Source: Treponema sp.
GTDB taxonomy: Bacteria; Spirochaetota; Spirochaetia; Treponematales; Treponemataceae
Reading direction: 5' to 3'
Length of the DNA stretch: 9,146 nt
Assembly (NCBI GenBank): GCA_016293645.1
Contig: JAEDDW010000074.1
Span: 1-9,146, forward strand
Shown here: piece by piece, positions 1-5,531 of the stretch
Layout: each line of letters starts with the position of its first letter
How positions within the stretch are numbered: the first letter of the stretch is position 1
The notes under the pieces: model-generated
What the model was told of the DNA's origin: nothing
Seen by the model: the letters and a program-made list of their open reading frames with translations, nothing else
The model's database searches: none
Program-made: the position numbers and the translations under genes

Positions 1-26
1 ATATATAATTACCCATTTTATGTCAA
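1..26 (-). promoter_or_regulatory. Partial promoter at left edge, reading leftwards
   Basis: On the minus strand a perfect -35 box TTGACA lies at 21-26, followed by an A+T-rich spacer. The -10 box falls at or just beyond the window edge, so the promoter cannot be completed. The 16 bases around the -35 (17-32) are identical to those of the tRNA promoter at 5777-5792, which hints that a stable RNA gene or another strongly expressed gene lies to the left. The downstream gene is not visible. Confidence 0.4.
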
Positions 27-36
27 TAGCAAAAAC

Positions 37-57
37 AAAAAAATCATTATTTTTTTT
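37..57 (-). terminator. Possible weak terminator after dnaB
   Basis: A seven-base A run, six-base loop and T run can form an A:T-only hairpin followed on the minus strand by GTTTTT. It lies 23 bases after the dnaB stop codon and just before the left-edge promoter. An A:T-only stem is weak, so this is only a candidate; no GC-rich terminator is visible after dnaB. Confidence 0.3.
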
Positions 58-79
58 CATATTTTTGCAAAGACTGCAA

Positions 80-1414
80 CTACTGCTCTTCCCTTGATTT
101 GTTTTCGAATTTCGTGTAGTTGGAAAGGAAGATGACATCGACATCACCAACAGGACCGTTACGCTGCTTTGCGACAATGATCTTTCTCTGCTGGACAGGA
201 TCATAGCCTTCATTGGTCTCCTTGTTTGCCTTTCTGTCACCATGAATGAACATGACGACGTCGGCATCCTGTTCAATCGAGCCAGAACCACGGAGCTGAG
301 CAAGATTAGGTTCATCACCTTCTGCAGCACGGGCAACCTGGCAGAGGACAACAATTGGAATGTCAAGCTCACGGGCAAGGCTTTTGAGCGACTTTGAAAT
401 GGCGGACTGCTGTTCAAACATCTGCGCATCTGGATTTTCACTTGTAATGAGACCGATATAGTCTATGAAAATAATCTCAACCTTCTGGTTTACCTTCATT
501 CGTCGCGCCATGGCACGGATATCCAGAAGCTTCATGTTTGGTACATCTACGATATACAAAGGTGAATTGTAGACAAGACCTGCAGCATCCTGAATCTTCT
601 TGAAATCCTCAAGCTTAAGCATACCGTTACGGATCTTCTTACCGGAAACGCGGGCAACCTGGGAAACAAGACGCTGTCCTATCTGGAGGCCAGACATTTC
701 AAGACTGAAGAATCCGCATGGAATTTCACGCTCAATGGCAATGTGCTGCATCATTGAAAGTGCCAGAGCTGTCTTACCCATGGAAGGACGGGCACCGATG
801 ATGATCATTTCACTGTTCTGAAAGCCGGAAGTCATGCTGTCAAGTTCCGTAATTCCGGAAGGAATGCCAGAAAATGCGCTCTTGTTCTTGTACCTCGTGT
901 CGATCATCTGAATCGTCTGAGGCATGATGTCTGTCATTGAATAGACTTTGGTAGTCTGATTTCCGTCGGTAAGGCGGAAAATTTTCTGTTCCGTCTCTTC
1001 AAGGATTTTCCTGCTGTCCTTGGTGTCATCAAAGCTTTCAGACTTGATTTCAGCTGAGAGGGAAATCAAATTTCGTCTGGTGGATTTATCCTGAACAATT
1101 TCGGCATAATGGCCCACGTTGGCTGCCGTCGGAACAACATCAGTCAGGGAAGAAACATAGGCAATTCCGCCTGCTTTCTCCAGGTTGCCGTTTTTCTTAA
1201 GGTCGTCTATAAGAGTAAGAAGGTCACCGCGAATACCGGCAGTAAAAAGATGCATCAGAGATTCAAAAATGACCTGATTCTGGGGACTGTAAAAATTATC
1301 AGCCCTCAAATACTGAACAACGTCATTGACTGAACTCCAGTCAAGCAAAAGTGCGCCTAAAGTTGCCTGTTCCGCTTCAAGGCTATGTGGCGGAATCTTG
1401 TCCTTAAAATCCAT
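80..1414 (-). CDS. dnaB: Replicative DNA helicase DnaB
   Basis: This is the hexameric 5'-3' helicase that unwinds the fork and recruits primase. Counted from the ATG at 1414 the protein has 444 residues, normal for DnaB. The N-terminal domain begins with the typical EAEQATLGALLLD stretch. The RecA-like C-terminal domain has Walker A GARPSMGKT at about residues 207-215, a Walker B strand ending in FIDYIGL, the LRGSGSIEQDADVV segment and the KQRNGPVG arginine-finger region. An in-frame TTG at 1421-1423 would add three residues, but it sits in the promoter -10 box, so I chose the ATG. There is no Shine-Dalgarno. The gene follows the rpsF operon, but a terminator and its own promoter separate them. 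The family assignment is essentially certain; the start is likely. Confidence 0.97.
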   Translation of the reverse strand: MDFKDKIPPHSLEAEQATLGALLLDWSSVNDVVQYLRADNFYSPQNQVIFESLMHLFTAGIRGDLLTLIDDLKKNGNLEKAGGIAYVSSLTDVVPTAANVGHYAEIVQDKSTRRNLISLSAEIKSESFDDTKDSRKILEETEQKIFRLTDGNQTTKVYSMTDIMPQTIQMIDTRYKNKSAFSGIPSGITELDSMTSGFQNSEMIIIGARPSMGKTALALSMMQHIAIEREIPCGFFSLEMSGLQIGQRLVSQVARVSGKKIRNGMLKLEDFKKIQDAAGLVYNSPLYIVDVPNMKLLDIRAMARRMKVNQKVEIIFIDYIGLITSENPDAQMFEQQSAISKSLKSLARELDIPIVVLCQVARAAEGDEPNLAQLRGSGSIEQDADVVMFIHGDRKANKETNEGYDPVQQRKIIVAKQRNGPVGDVDVIFLSNYTKFENKSREEQ

Positions 1415-1422
1415 AGGTTGCA

Positions 1423-1451
1423 ATTATACACGAAAGCAGGTTCCACTTCAA
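1423..1451 (-). promoter_or_regulatory. dnaB promoter, nearly leaderless
   Basis: On the minus strand, -35 TTGAAG (1446-1451) is followed by a 17-base spacer and a perfect -10 TATAAT (1423-1428). Only eight bases separate the -10 box from the ATG at 1414, so the predicted transcript begins 0-4 bases before the start codon. The -35 end overlaps the T-tract of the upstream rplI terminator. Confidence 0.7.
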
Positions 1452-1491
1452 ATAAAAAAAATAAAACCCGGACATCATACAGACATCCGGG
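1450..1491 (-). terminator. Rho-independent terminator of the rpsF-ssb-rpsR-rplI operon
   Basis: On the minus strand a 10-bp stem starting CCCGGATGTC (1467-1491, two G-U pairs, five-base loop) is followed by a T-rich tract TTTTATTTTTTTTATTT. It starts 24 bases past the rplI stop codon and separates the ribosomal operon from dnaB. Confidence 0.88.
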
Positions 1492-1515
1492 CTTCATCAT
1501 AAAGAAAAAATGGAA

Positions 1516-2055
1516 TTATTCAGCCTTTGCTTCAGCTGGAGCTTCTTCCTTTGCTTCCTTTTTTTCTGCAGCAGCCTTCTTAGCTTCAAGTTTCTTTGTT
1601 TCTTCAGAAACCTGACCTGTTACGACTACCTTTACTTCTGCAAAAGAACCTTCATAGAGGTGAACCTTAGCTGTGAAGTTACCAACATTCTTGATTGTGC
1701 TGCCAGGAATTTCGATCTTCTTGCGTTCGATTTCGAAACCGTTCTGAGCATAGAAGTTCATGAGTGTTACAGAAGTAACAGCACCAAAGAGCTTGCCGTT
1801 GCTTCCTGCTGGCATTTCAAGCTTAACTTCAAGAGCTTCAAGCTTGTCCTTGAGGCTTGCTGAATCCTTGCGCTTCTGTTCCTTGCGAGCTTCAATTTCT
1901 TCCTTCTTTGTTTCGAAGTAAGCAAGAGCTTCTTCTGTACATGGTACAGCAAGTCCGCGTGGGAAAAGATAGTTGCGGAAGTAACCCATTGCAACATTCT
2001 TTACATCACCCATTTCACCAACGTGTTTAACATCATCATTAAGAATAACTTTCAT
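1516..2055 (-). CDS. rplI: 50S ribosomal protein L9
   Basis: L9 binds 23S rRNA near the L1 stalk base and bridges to neighbouring ribosomes. The protein has 179 residues from the ATG at 2055, chosen because an AGGAG Shine-Dalgarno lies at 2063-2067 and MKVILNDDV is the normal L9 start. Upstream in-frame starts (to 2100) would add unrelated residues. The N-terminal RNA-binding lobe includes DVKNVAMGYFRNYLFPRGLA, followed by a charged connecting helix (about 45-75) and the C-terminal lobe with GKLFGAVT and the IKNVGNFTAKVHLYEG stretch. L9 is usually close to 150 residues; about 30 extra residues form an Ala/Lys/Glu-rich tail. It is last in the rpsF operon. Confidence 0.97.
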   Translation of the reverse strand: MKVILNDDVKHVGEMGDVKNVAMGYFRNYLFPRGLAVPCTEEALAYFETKKEEIEARKEQKRKDSASLKDKLEALEVKLEMPAGSNGKLFGAVTSVTLMNFYAQNGFEIERKKIEIPGSTIKNVGNFTAKVHLYEGSFAEVKVVVTGQVSEETKKLEAKKAAAEKKEAKEEAPAEAKAE

Positions 2056-2071
2056 TTTCGAGCTCCTAAAA

Positions 2072-2100
2072 AGTATAACAGCTTTGCCGGGAGTCGGCAA
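2072..2100 (-). promoter_or_regulatory. Possible internal promoter before rplI
   Basis: On the minus strand TTGCCG (2095-2100) and TATACT (2072-2077) are separated by 17 bases, 17 bases before the rplI start codon. The -35 box is only a partial match. If used, it would let L9 be made independently of the upstream operon genes. The next hairpin overlaps it. Confidence 0.35.
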
Positions 2101-2101
2101 A
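2083..2101 (-). promoter_or_regulatory. Stem-loop in the rpsR-rplI intergenic leader
   Basis: A perfect 7-bp inverted repeat TTTGCCG/CGGCAAA with a five-base loop lies 28 bases before rplI. It has no T-tract immediately after it, so it is not a standard terminator. A translational control, processing or attenuator element is possible. The neighbouring palindrome CCTGTACAGG and an AAAACC/GGTTTT pair make the whole 86-base gap unusually structured. Confidence 0.45.
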
Positions 2102-2141
2102 ACCGAATTATTTTGGTTTTATCCTGTACAGGCCGACCGGA

Positions 2142-2462
2142 TTAGTCAGCTACGTAAGGAAGAAGACAAATTGCGCGTGCACGCTTGATTGCAACTGCAA
2201 CCTGCTTCTGGTGCTTTGCACATGTACCTGTGATGCGGCGTGGGAGAATCTTACCGCGTTCTGTTGTAAAGCGGCGGAGTCCATCTGCATCCTTGTAGTC
2301 GATTTTTGCCTTGTTTGAACAGAAACGGCATACCTTCTTGTGGAAGAAAGCCTTGCCCTTTCCGCGTCCACCACGAACTTCGTCTTCGCGGCCAGAATCC
2401 TGCAACTGTTCCTGAGTTGCGTTTGTATTTTCGTTTACAGCTTCCATGTTTTCGTCTGCCAT
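2142..2462 (-). CDS. rpsR: 30S ribosomal protein S18
   Basis: S18 binds the platform of the small subunit as a partner of S6. The protein is 106 residues, with an ATG preceded by AAGGAG seven bases upstream. The conserved core begins around residue 40 with FFHKKVCRFC and continues through KIDYKD, the LRRFTTERGKILPRRITGTC block and HQKQVAVAIKRARAICLLPYV. A CxxC pair (VCRFC) and a CxxH (TCAKH) suggest the metal-binding type of S18; zinc binding is an inference from the family. The first 35 or so residues are an Asn/Glu/Gln-rich acidic extension that ordinary S18 (about 75 residues) lacks. It is third in the operon, 43 bases after ssb. Confidence 0.97.
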   Translation of the reverse strand: MADENMEAVNENTNATQEQLQDSGREDEVRGGRGKGKAFFHKKVCRFCSNKAKIDYKDADGLRRFTTERGKILPRRITGTCAKHQKQVAVAIKRARAICLLPYVAD

Positions 2463-2505
2463 AGTATTGCTCCTTATAAGAGTATTTTTTTGTACCTTCT
2501 AAAAA

Positions 2506-3009
2506 TTAGAATGGAATGTCTTCAGAGAATCCCGAAGAATCACCGCCAAAGGAATCATTCATATCGAAACCACCCATAGGTGCACTCTGGTTTGAAGGCT
2601 GTGAATAGCTTGGGCGCTGCTGATATCCCCCATTGAAATCAGATCCAGCTCCTCCAGAATATCCGCCACCGTTTCCGCCATTGCCACCAAGCAGTTCAAC
2701 TGAGTCAGCAACAATAACAACTCTGCTCTGCTTCTGACCGTCTTTTTCCCAGCGGTTCTGTCTCAAAGAACCCTGAACTGCAATCTGCTTTCCTTTTGTA
2801 AGATATGGCTTAACAGCCTCTGCGCCCTTTCCGAAGTATGAAACATCAAAAAAATGAGCTTCACTGACCCACTGGTCACCTTCTTTCTTGCTGCGGTTGA
2901 CAGCAATAGACATAGAAGCAACGGCATTTCCATTATTCATGTACTTTAATTCAACATCTCTTGTGAGACGTCCAACGATGACTACTGAATTGATGTCAGA
3001 ACTTGCCAT
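2506..3009 (-). CDS. ssb: Single-stranded DNA-binding protein SSB
   Basis: SSB coats single-stranded DNA at forks and repair sites and recruits partners through its acidic tail. The 167-residue protein has an OB fold over about residues 5-107 (NSVVIVGRLTRDVELKYMNNG, with conserved aromatics in HFFDVSYFGKGAE and QNRWEKDGQKQS). A glycine/serine/glutamine-rich linker follows, ending in a tip of SEDIPF, the standard partner-binding tail. The ATG is preceded by GGAG eight bases upstream. It lies 20 bases after rpsF and 43 before rpsR, the common rpsF-ssb-rpsR order in bacteria, so it is co-transcribed with ribosomal genes. Confidence 0.97.
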   Translation of the reverse strand: MASSDINSVVIVGRLTRDVELKYMNNGNAVASMSIAVNRSKKEGDQWVSEAHFFDVSYFGKGAEAVKPYLTKGKQIAVQGSLRQNRWEKDGQKQSRVVIVADSVELLGGNGGNGGGYSGGAGSDFNGGYQQRPSYSQPSNQSAPMGGFDMNDSFGGDSSGFSEDIPF

Positions 3010-3029
3010 AGCTTACTCCAGGATTTAGA

Positions 3030-3320
3030 TTATGCGTTTTTTTCTTCTACAAGTACAAAAAGATACTTAAGAAGGTTGTTGTTGAACTTGAACTGAGCGT
3101 CCATTTCTACGATCTTTGATGGATTTGCCTTGATTGTAAGAAGAACAAATCTTCCGCGCTTCTGACGCTTTACTTCATAAGTGAGGTCGCGGTCACCGTA
3201 TGGTTCTTCCTTTTCGATCTCTGCGCCAAAATTTGCAAGGTCTGCCTTAAGAGCTTCAAGACCAGCCTTGTACTTATCCTCTTCCAAAGGATAAATTGTC
3301 ATAAGTTCATACTTTCTCAT
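3030..3320 (-). CDS. rpsF: 30S ribosomal protein S6
   Basis: S6 forms a heterodimer with S18 on the small-subunit platform. The 96-residue protein has the family opening MRKYELMTIYPLEE, the central YGDRDLTYEVKRQKRGRFVLLTI segment and the LKYLFVLVEE strand near the end. The ATG at 3320 has AAGGAGA eight bases upstream. It is first in the rpsF-ssb-rpsR-rplI operon, behind the promoter at 3381-3409 and a palindromic leader. Because S6 and S18 bind as a pair and share this operon, feedback control through the leader is plausible, as is known for rpsF leaders in other bacteria. Confidence 0.97.
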   Translation of the reverse strand: MRKYELMTIYPLEEDKYKAGLEALKADLANFGAEIEKEEPYGDRDLTYEVKRQKRGRFVLLTIKANPSKIVEMDAQFKFNNNLLKYLFVLVEEKNA

Positions 3321-3348
3321 TTGTATGGTCTCCTTATGGTCTAAAATG

Positions 3349-3368
3349 GGAACTGCGTACGCAATTCC
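3349..3368 (-). promoter_or_regulatory. Palindrome in the rpsF leader
   Basis: A 20-base near-perfect palindrome (GGAATTGC, loop GTAC, GCAGTTCC on the minus strand, one G-T pair) lies in the predicted rpsF leader, starting seven bases after the likely transcription start. The leader's first bases (CCCCTT) could also pair with the AAGG of the Shine-Dalgarno. This is a candidate autoregulatory stem for S6:S18. I do not see the CCG bulge typical of the known S6:S18 motif, so the assignment is tentative. Confidence 0.45.
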
Positions 3369-3380
3369 AAGGGGTAAGAG

Positions 3381-3409
3381 ATATTATCATTTTGAATTGT
3401 TTTGGTCAA
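3381..3409 (-). promoter_or_regulatory. rpsF operon promoter
   Basis: On the minus strand -35 TTGACC (3404-3409), 17-base spacer, -10 TAATAT (3381-3386). The predicted start is near A3375, giving a leader of about 55 bases. A second TTGACA (3410-3415) directly precedes the -35. The promoter lies between the dxs remnant's stop codon and rpsF. Confidence 0.65.
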
Positions 3410-3449
3410 TGTCAAAAACCAAATCCATCATCAATTGCCACAGACTGAA

Positions 3450-3689
3450 CTATTCCACGTCCTGGGCAATCTGTTCAGGAAGAAGCCTGTTTTCTCTGAG
3501 CAGTTCCTGTACGTCGAAGCGGTCTATGAATTCCTTTTTAAGACCTGGGCAAAGAACTTTTACATCACTGTCGCCGTAGAATGCTGCGATTTTCTGTCCA
3601 AAACCGCCGTCAAGAATTCCGTCTTCCAACGTAACAACAAGTCTGTGGTTCTTTTTGAGATCTTCAAGAAGATCAGCATCAAGACCAGT
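3450..3689 (-). pseudogene. dxs: 3' remnant of 1-deoxy-D-xylulose-5-phosphate synthase
   Basis: Seventy-nine codons are open on the minus strand and read as the C-terminal end of DXS: LDADLLEDLKKNHRLVVTLE, then DGILDGGFGQKI, and finally ENRLLPEQIAQDV before TAG. This part belongs to the transketolase C-terminal domain; full DXS is about 620-640 residues. The enzyme makes DXP from pyruvate and glyceraldehyde 3-phosphate, the first step of the MEP isoprenoid pathway. The frame is intact to its natural stop, but an in-frame TAG (3690-3692) closes it upstream, where homology ends abruptly. No start codon or ribosome binding site is present. The rest of dxs is not in the window; the HipA-like gene occupies the position where it would be. 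The undecayed sequence suggests a fairly recent truncation. Confidence 0.85.
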
Positions 3690-3706
3690 CTAATATCTGG
3701 CAAAGA

Positions 3707-3749
3707 AACAAGACTGACTCGCTAGATAACAAAGCAAGTCGGTCTTGTT
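3707..3749 (+). repeat. Long stem-loop repeat at the dxs/hipA-like junction
   Basis: Two 17-base arms, AACAAGACTGACTCGCT (3707-3723) and AGCAAGTCGGTCTTGTT (3733-3749), pair at 16 of 17 positions (one G-T pair, one mismatch) around a nine-base loop. The core CTAG-N2-AACAAAGC (3722-3735) is also present in the repeat at 9100-9146. On the minus strand the stem is followed by TCTTTG, so it might double as a weak terminator for the HipA-like gene. It sits 17 bases from the point where dxs homology stops. Confidence 0.6.
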
Positions 3750-3815
3750 ATCGTTCCCAATTGTCGTGATTTCTATTTTTTGTTTGTTTTATAGCATTAG
3801 ATTTTAAGCAAATTC

Positions 3816-4985
3816 TTACATCCGGATCTGATTTTTTAGAATATTACAGAGTAATTCTGCTCGTTCCTGGGAAATATTTATATTTTTCGATAAAAGATTT
3901 TTTAAATATACATCAATTCCAGACAAATTATTTATTTCTAATTTGTCATAATATTTTTGGCAAGGAAGTCTTTGTAACTGTTCATTAAAAGTCTTATAAA
4001 ATGGTTTTGATTTTAATTGCTTAATTTCATTTTCAAAATTGATTTTTAATACAGGTACAGAAACATGATGAAGCATAGATGTACCAGAATCAAAGATTGG
4101 CGCACAGCCTTTCCATTCAAGAGTTTCAGGATCTCTAAGAAAACCAAAATTATTAAGATGTCTATCAGTGTTAAGAATCATAGAATCAAGAATAAGCATT
4201 TTGCATAAATGTTCCTCTATTTCGTTCCTATTCATCCCAAGTTTTTCGCAACAATTTAAGATATGCTGGAATACTGATTCATTATTACTGATTGGTAATG
4301 AATTATAAACATATAGGGCACTTACAAACTCTGTATTGCTATCTGCAAAATCTTTACATGCTGAATAATATTTGTGATTCTGCTCAACGATTTTATATTC
4401 AACATGTGGGATATTTAGTCTTCTGCAAATTTCTGATGCAAGAACTTCGTTAAACGGTTCTTGTTGTTCTGTACCACTTCCTCCTTTAATCAAAACTCTT
4501 TTTCCATTGTCAATTATCCATTTTTTCTGGAGCCATCCGTCAGAAGTATTATCTGGAGAAATAAAACTTATATTACTTATATTTTGAAAGTCAAGATTTC
4601 CAAATAAAGCTTTTCCGACATCTTCGGAAAATGAATTTTCATAGAAATTTATTTCATCCCACTTGATATCAGCATTTATCGGTCTTGCCCAATAAGTATC
4701 AGAAAGGCTCAGACCATAGGCTCTTGTGATAAGGTCATCAGTAGTAAGATTTCCGAGTGATTCCAAAGCTTCCTTAAGACCTTGTCGGCTTGAAGGAATC
4801 GATCTTCCTTTCCACCAGGATCGAAACTGCTCATTTATGCTTACACCTTTTTGATAATCCCTAAAAACACCAATTGGACAATGTTCTTTGTTTAAAATAT
4901 CTATAATTTCAAGGAAGTAAGAATCATTCAATCTAAAGTGTAGTACAGGAATATTTTTATGAAATAGACAGTATACAGAATTCAA
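3816..4985 (-). CDS. HipA-like serine/threonine kinase family protein
   Basis: The 389-residue protein resembles the HipA kinase superfamily. Visible parts are an N-terminal region with the LSLSDTYWARP motif (92-102) and an acidic/aromatic stretch INFYENSFSEDVGKALFG, a glycine loop LIKGGSGTEQQEPFNE (165-180), the catalytic loop LNTDRHLNNFG (271-281; Asp274, Asn279) and a metal-binding IFDSGTS (297-303; Asp299). HipA phosphorylates cellular targets and forms toxin-antitoxin pairs with the XRE protein HipB; this protein's target is unknown. It starts with TTG, chosen because AAAGGAGGAG lies five bases upstream and the next Met is near residue 251. No partner gene overlaps it, but an XRE remnant lies about 200 bases upstream on the same strand. 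The gene is more A+T-rich than its neighbours, which suggests transfer. Kinase-fold confidence is high, toxin role low. Confidence 0.85.
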   Translation of the reverse strand: MNSVYCLFHKNIPVLHFRLNDSYFLEIIDILNKEHCPIGVFRDYQKGVSINEQFRSWWKGRSIPSSRQGLKEALESLGNLTTDDLITRAYGLSLSDTYWARPINADIKWDEINFYENSFSEDVGKALFGNLDFQNISNISFISPDNTSDGWLQKKWIIDNGKRVLIKGGSGTEQQEPFNEVLASEICRRLNIPHVEYKIVEQNHKYYSACKDFADSNTEFVSALYVYNSLPISNNESVFQHILNCCEKLGMNRNEIEEHLCKMLILDSMILNTDRHLNNFGFLRDPETLEWKGCAPIFDSGTSMLHHVSVPVLKINFENEIKQLKSKPFYKTFNEQLQRLPCQKYYDKLEINNLSGIDVYLKNLLSKNINISQERAELLCNILKNQIRM

Positions 4986-5024
4986 ATTCTCCTCCTTTAG
5001 TTATAATTTCATGTTTTGTCAATA

Positions 5025-5053
5025 ACTGTATTAGCCTTTATTTTAATTGTCAA
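5025..5053 (-). promoter_or_regulatory. Promoter of the HipA-like gene
   Basis: On the minus strand a perfect TTGACA (5048-5053), 17-base spacer and TACAGT (5025-5030). A 7-bp inverted repeat CTTTATT/AATAAAG (5036-5042, 5052-5058) brackets the -35 region and could be an operator. A second TTGACA lies 31 bases downstream (5017-5022). The leader is about 35 bases. Confidence 0.5.
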
Positions 5054-5140
5054 TAAAGTTCAGCTGCATCAGTTTCCGAAATCAGAATACCGAATTTAAT
5101 GAGAATCCAGTAATTCACTCAAACTGAAAATACATATTCT

Positions 5141-5158
5141 AAGGTGCCCGGGCACCTT
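5141..5158. repeat. GC-rich 18-bp perfect palindrome
   Basis: AAGGTGCCCGGGCACCTT is a perfect palindrome in an otherwise A+T-rich gap, about 90 bases upstream of the HipA-like promoter. No T-run follows on either strand, so it does not look like a terminator. A dimeric regulator's operator or a relic recombination site is possible; I cannot tell which. Confidence 0.5.
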
Positions 5159-5189
5159 GAAATTGCGGTCAGAAGCAGTTTTTTTTAAT

Positions 5190-5383
5190 TTAGGCATATT
5201 CCAAGTCAAAAAAAATAACGCTCCAAGGGCCTCCCGGAGCGTTATACAGGTACTCATAGTGTCCTTTAATACACGTTTCACACTTGTTTGGTCTTCTGCC
5301 AGTAACAAGCCTTTCCACAGAAGTATTCAGAGCCTGCGCAATACGATACGCAACAGCAACTGACGTAAATTTACAGAAAACAT
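5190..5383 (-). pseudogene. Remnant of an XRE-family helix-turn-helix regulator
   Basis: A minus-strand frame contains TSVAVAYRIAQALNTSVERL followed by VTG, which matches the second half of a Cro/CI-type (XRE) helix-turn-helix domain, typically PSVETAYKIAKALxVSVEYLVTG. The recognition-helix part of the domain is missing. An ATG at 5383 opens a different frame, MFSVNLRQLL, resembling the usual NLRELL start of such regulators, so an internal deletion with frameshift would explain both pieces; this joining is inference. After the motif, the frame runs through a terminator hairpin to a stop at 5190, so its real C-terminus is unclear. HipB antitoxins are also XRE proteins, and this remnant lies upstream of the HipA-like gene, but an unrelated regulator is equally possible. 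Confidence 0.6.
5208..5245 (-). terminator. Strong rho-independent terminator
   Basis: On the minus strand a perfect 10-bp stem ATAACGCTCC/GGAGCGTTAT (5215-5245) with an inner GGG/CCC pairing is followed by TTTTTTTT. It would end transcription from the XRE remnant side before the HipA-like gene. It lies inside the remnant's open frame. Confidence 0.85.
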
Positions 5384-5476
5384 ATACTATTTTACTAAAA
5401 TTTGCCGAAGATAATTAACATAAACGTCAATTACTTAGTGAGAAAATCAAAATCTAATTGAGAATAAAACAAAACT

Positions 5477-5500
5477 AACCTAATATTTACATATTAGGTT
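5477..5500 (-). terminator. A+T-rich hairpin, possible tRNA operon terminator
   Basis: A perfect 10-bp stem AACCTAATAT/ATATTAGGTT with a four-base loop is followed on the minus strand by AGTTTTGTTTTATT. It lies about 90 bases past the tRNA-Pro 3' end, so it could terminate the tRNA transcript. The stem is A+T-rich and the T-tract is interrupted. Confidence 0.45.
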
Positions 5501-5531
5501 TCAAAAACAAACGAGATGTTTACATTTTGTT

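Noticed and set aside
2056..2100. A longer L9 starting at 2100
   Set aside because: The extra 15 residues are not L9-like, while the ATG at 2055 has a good AGGAG and the canonical MKVIL start.
3402..3725. A 107-codon plus-strand open frame
   Set aside because: It is antisense to the dxs remnant, whose minus-strand reading is plainly DXS; the plus frame matches nothing and has no ribosome binding site.
5085..5120. A short minus-strand frame of about 22 codons between the palindrome and the HipA-like gene
   Set aside because: It has no ATG, no ribosome binding site and no recognisable sequence.
5096..5308. A 70-codon minus-strand frame over the terminator
   Set aside because: It overlaps the XRE remnant in a different frame, reads through a strong terminator and has no recognisable content.
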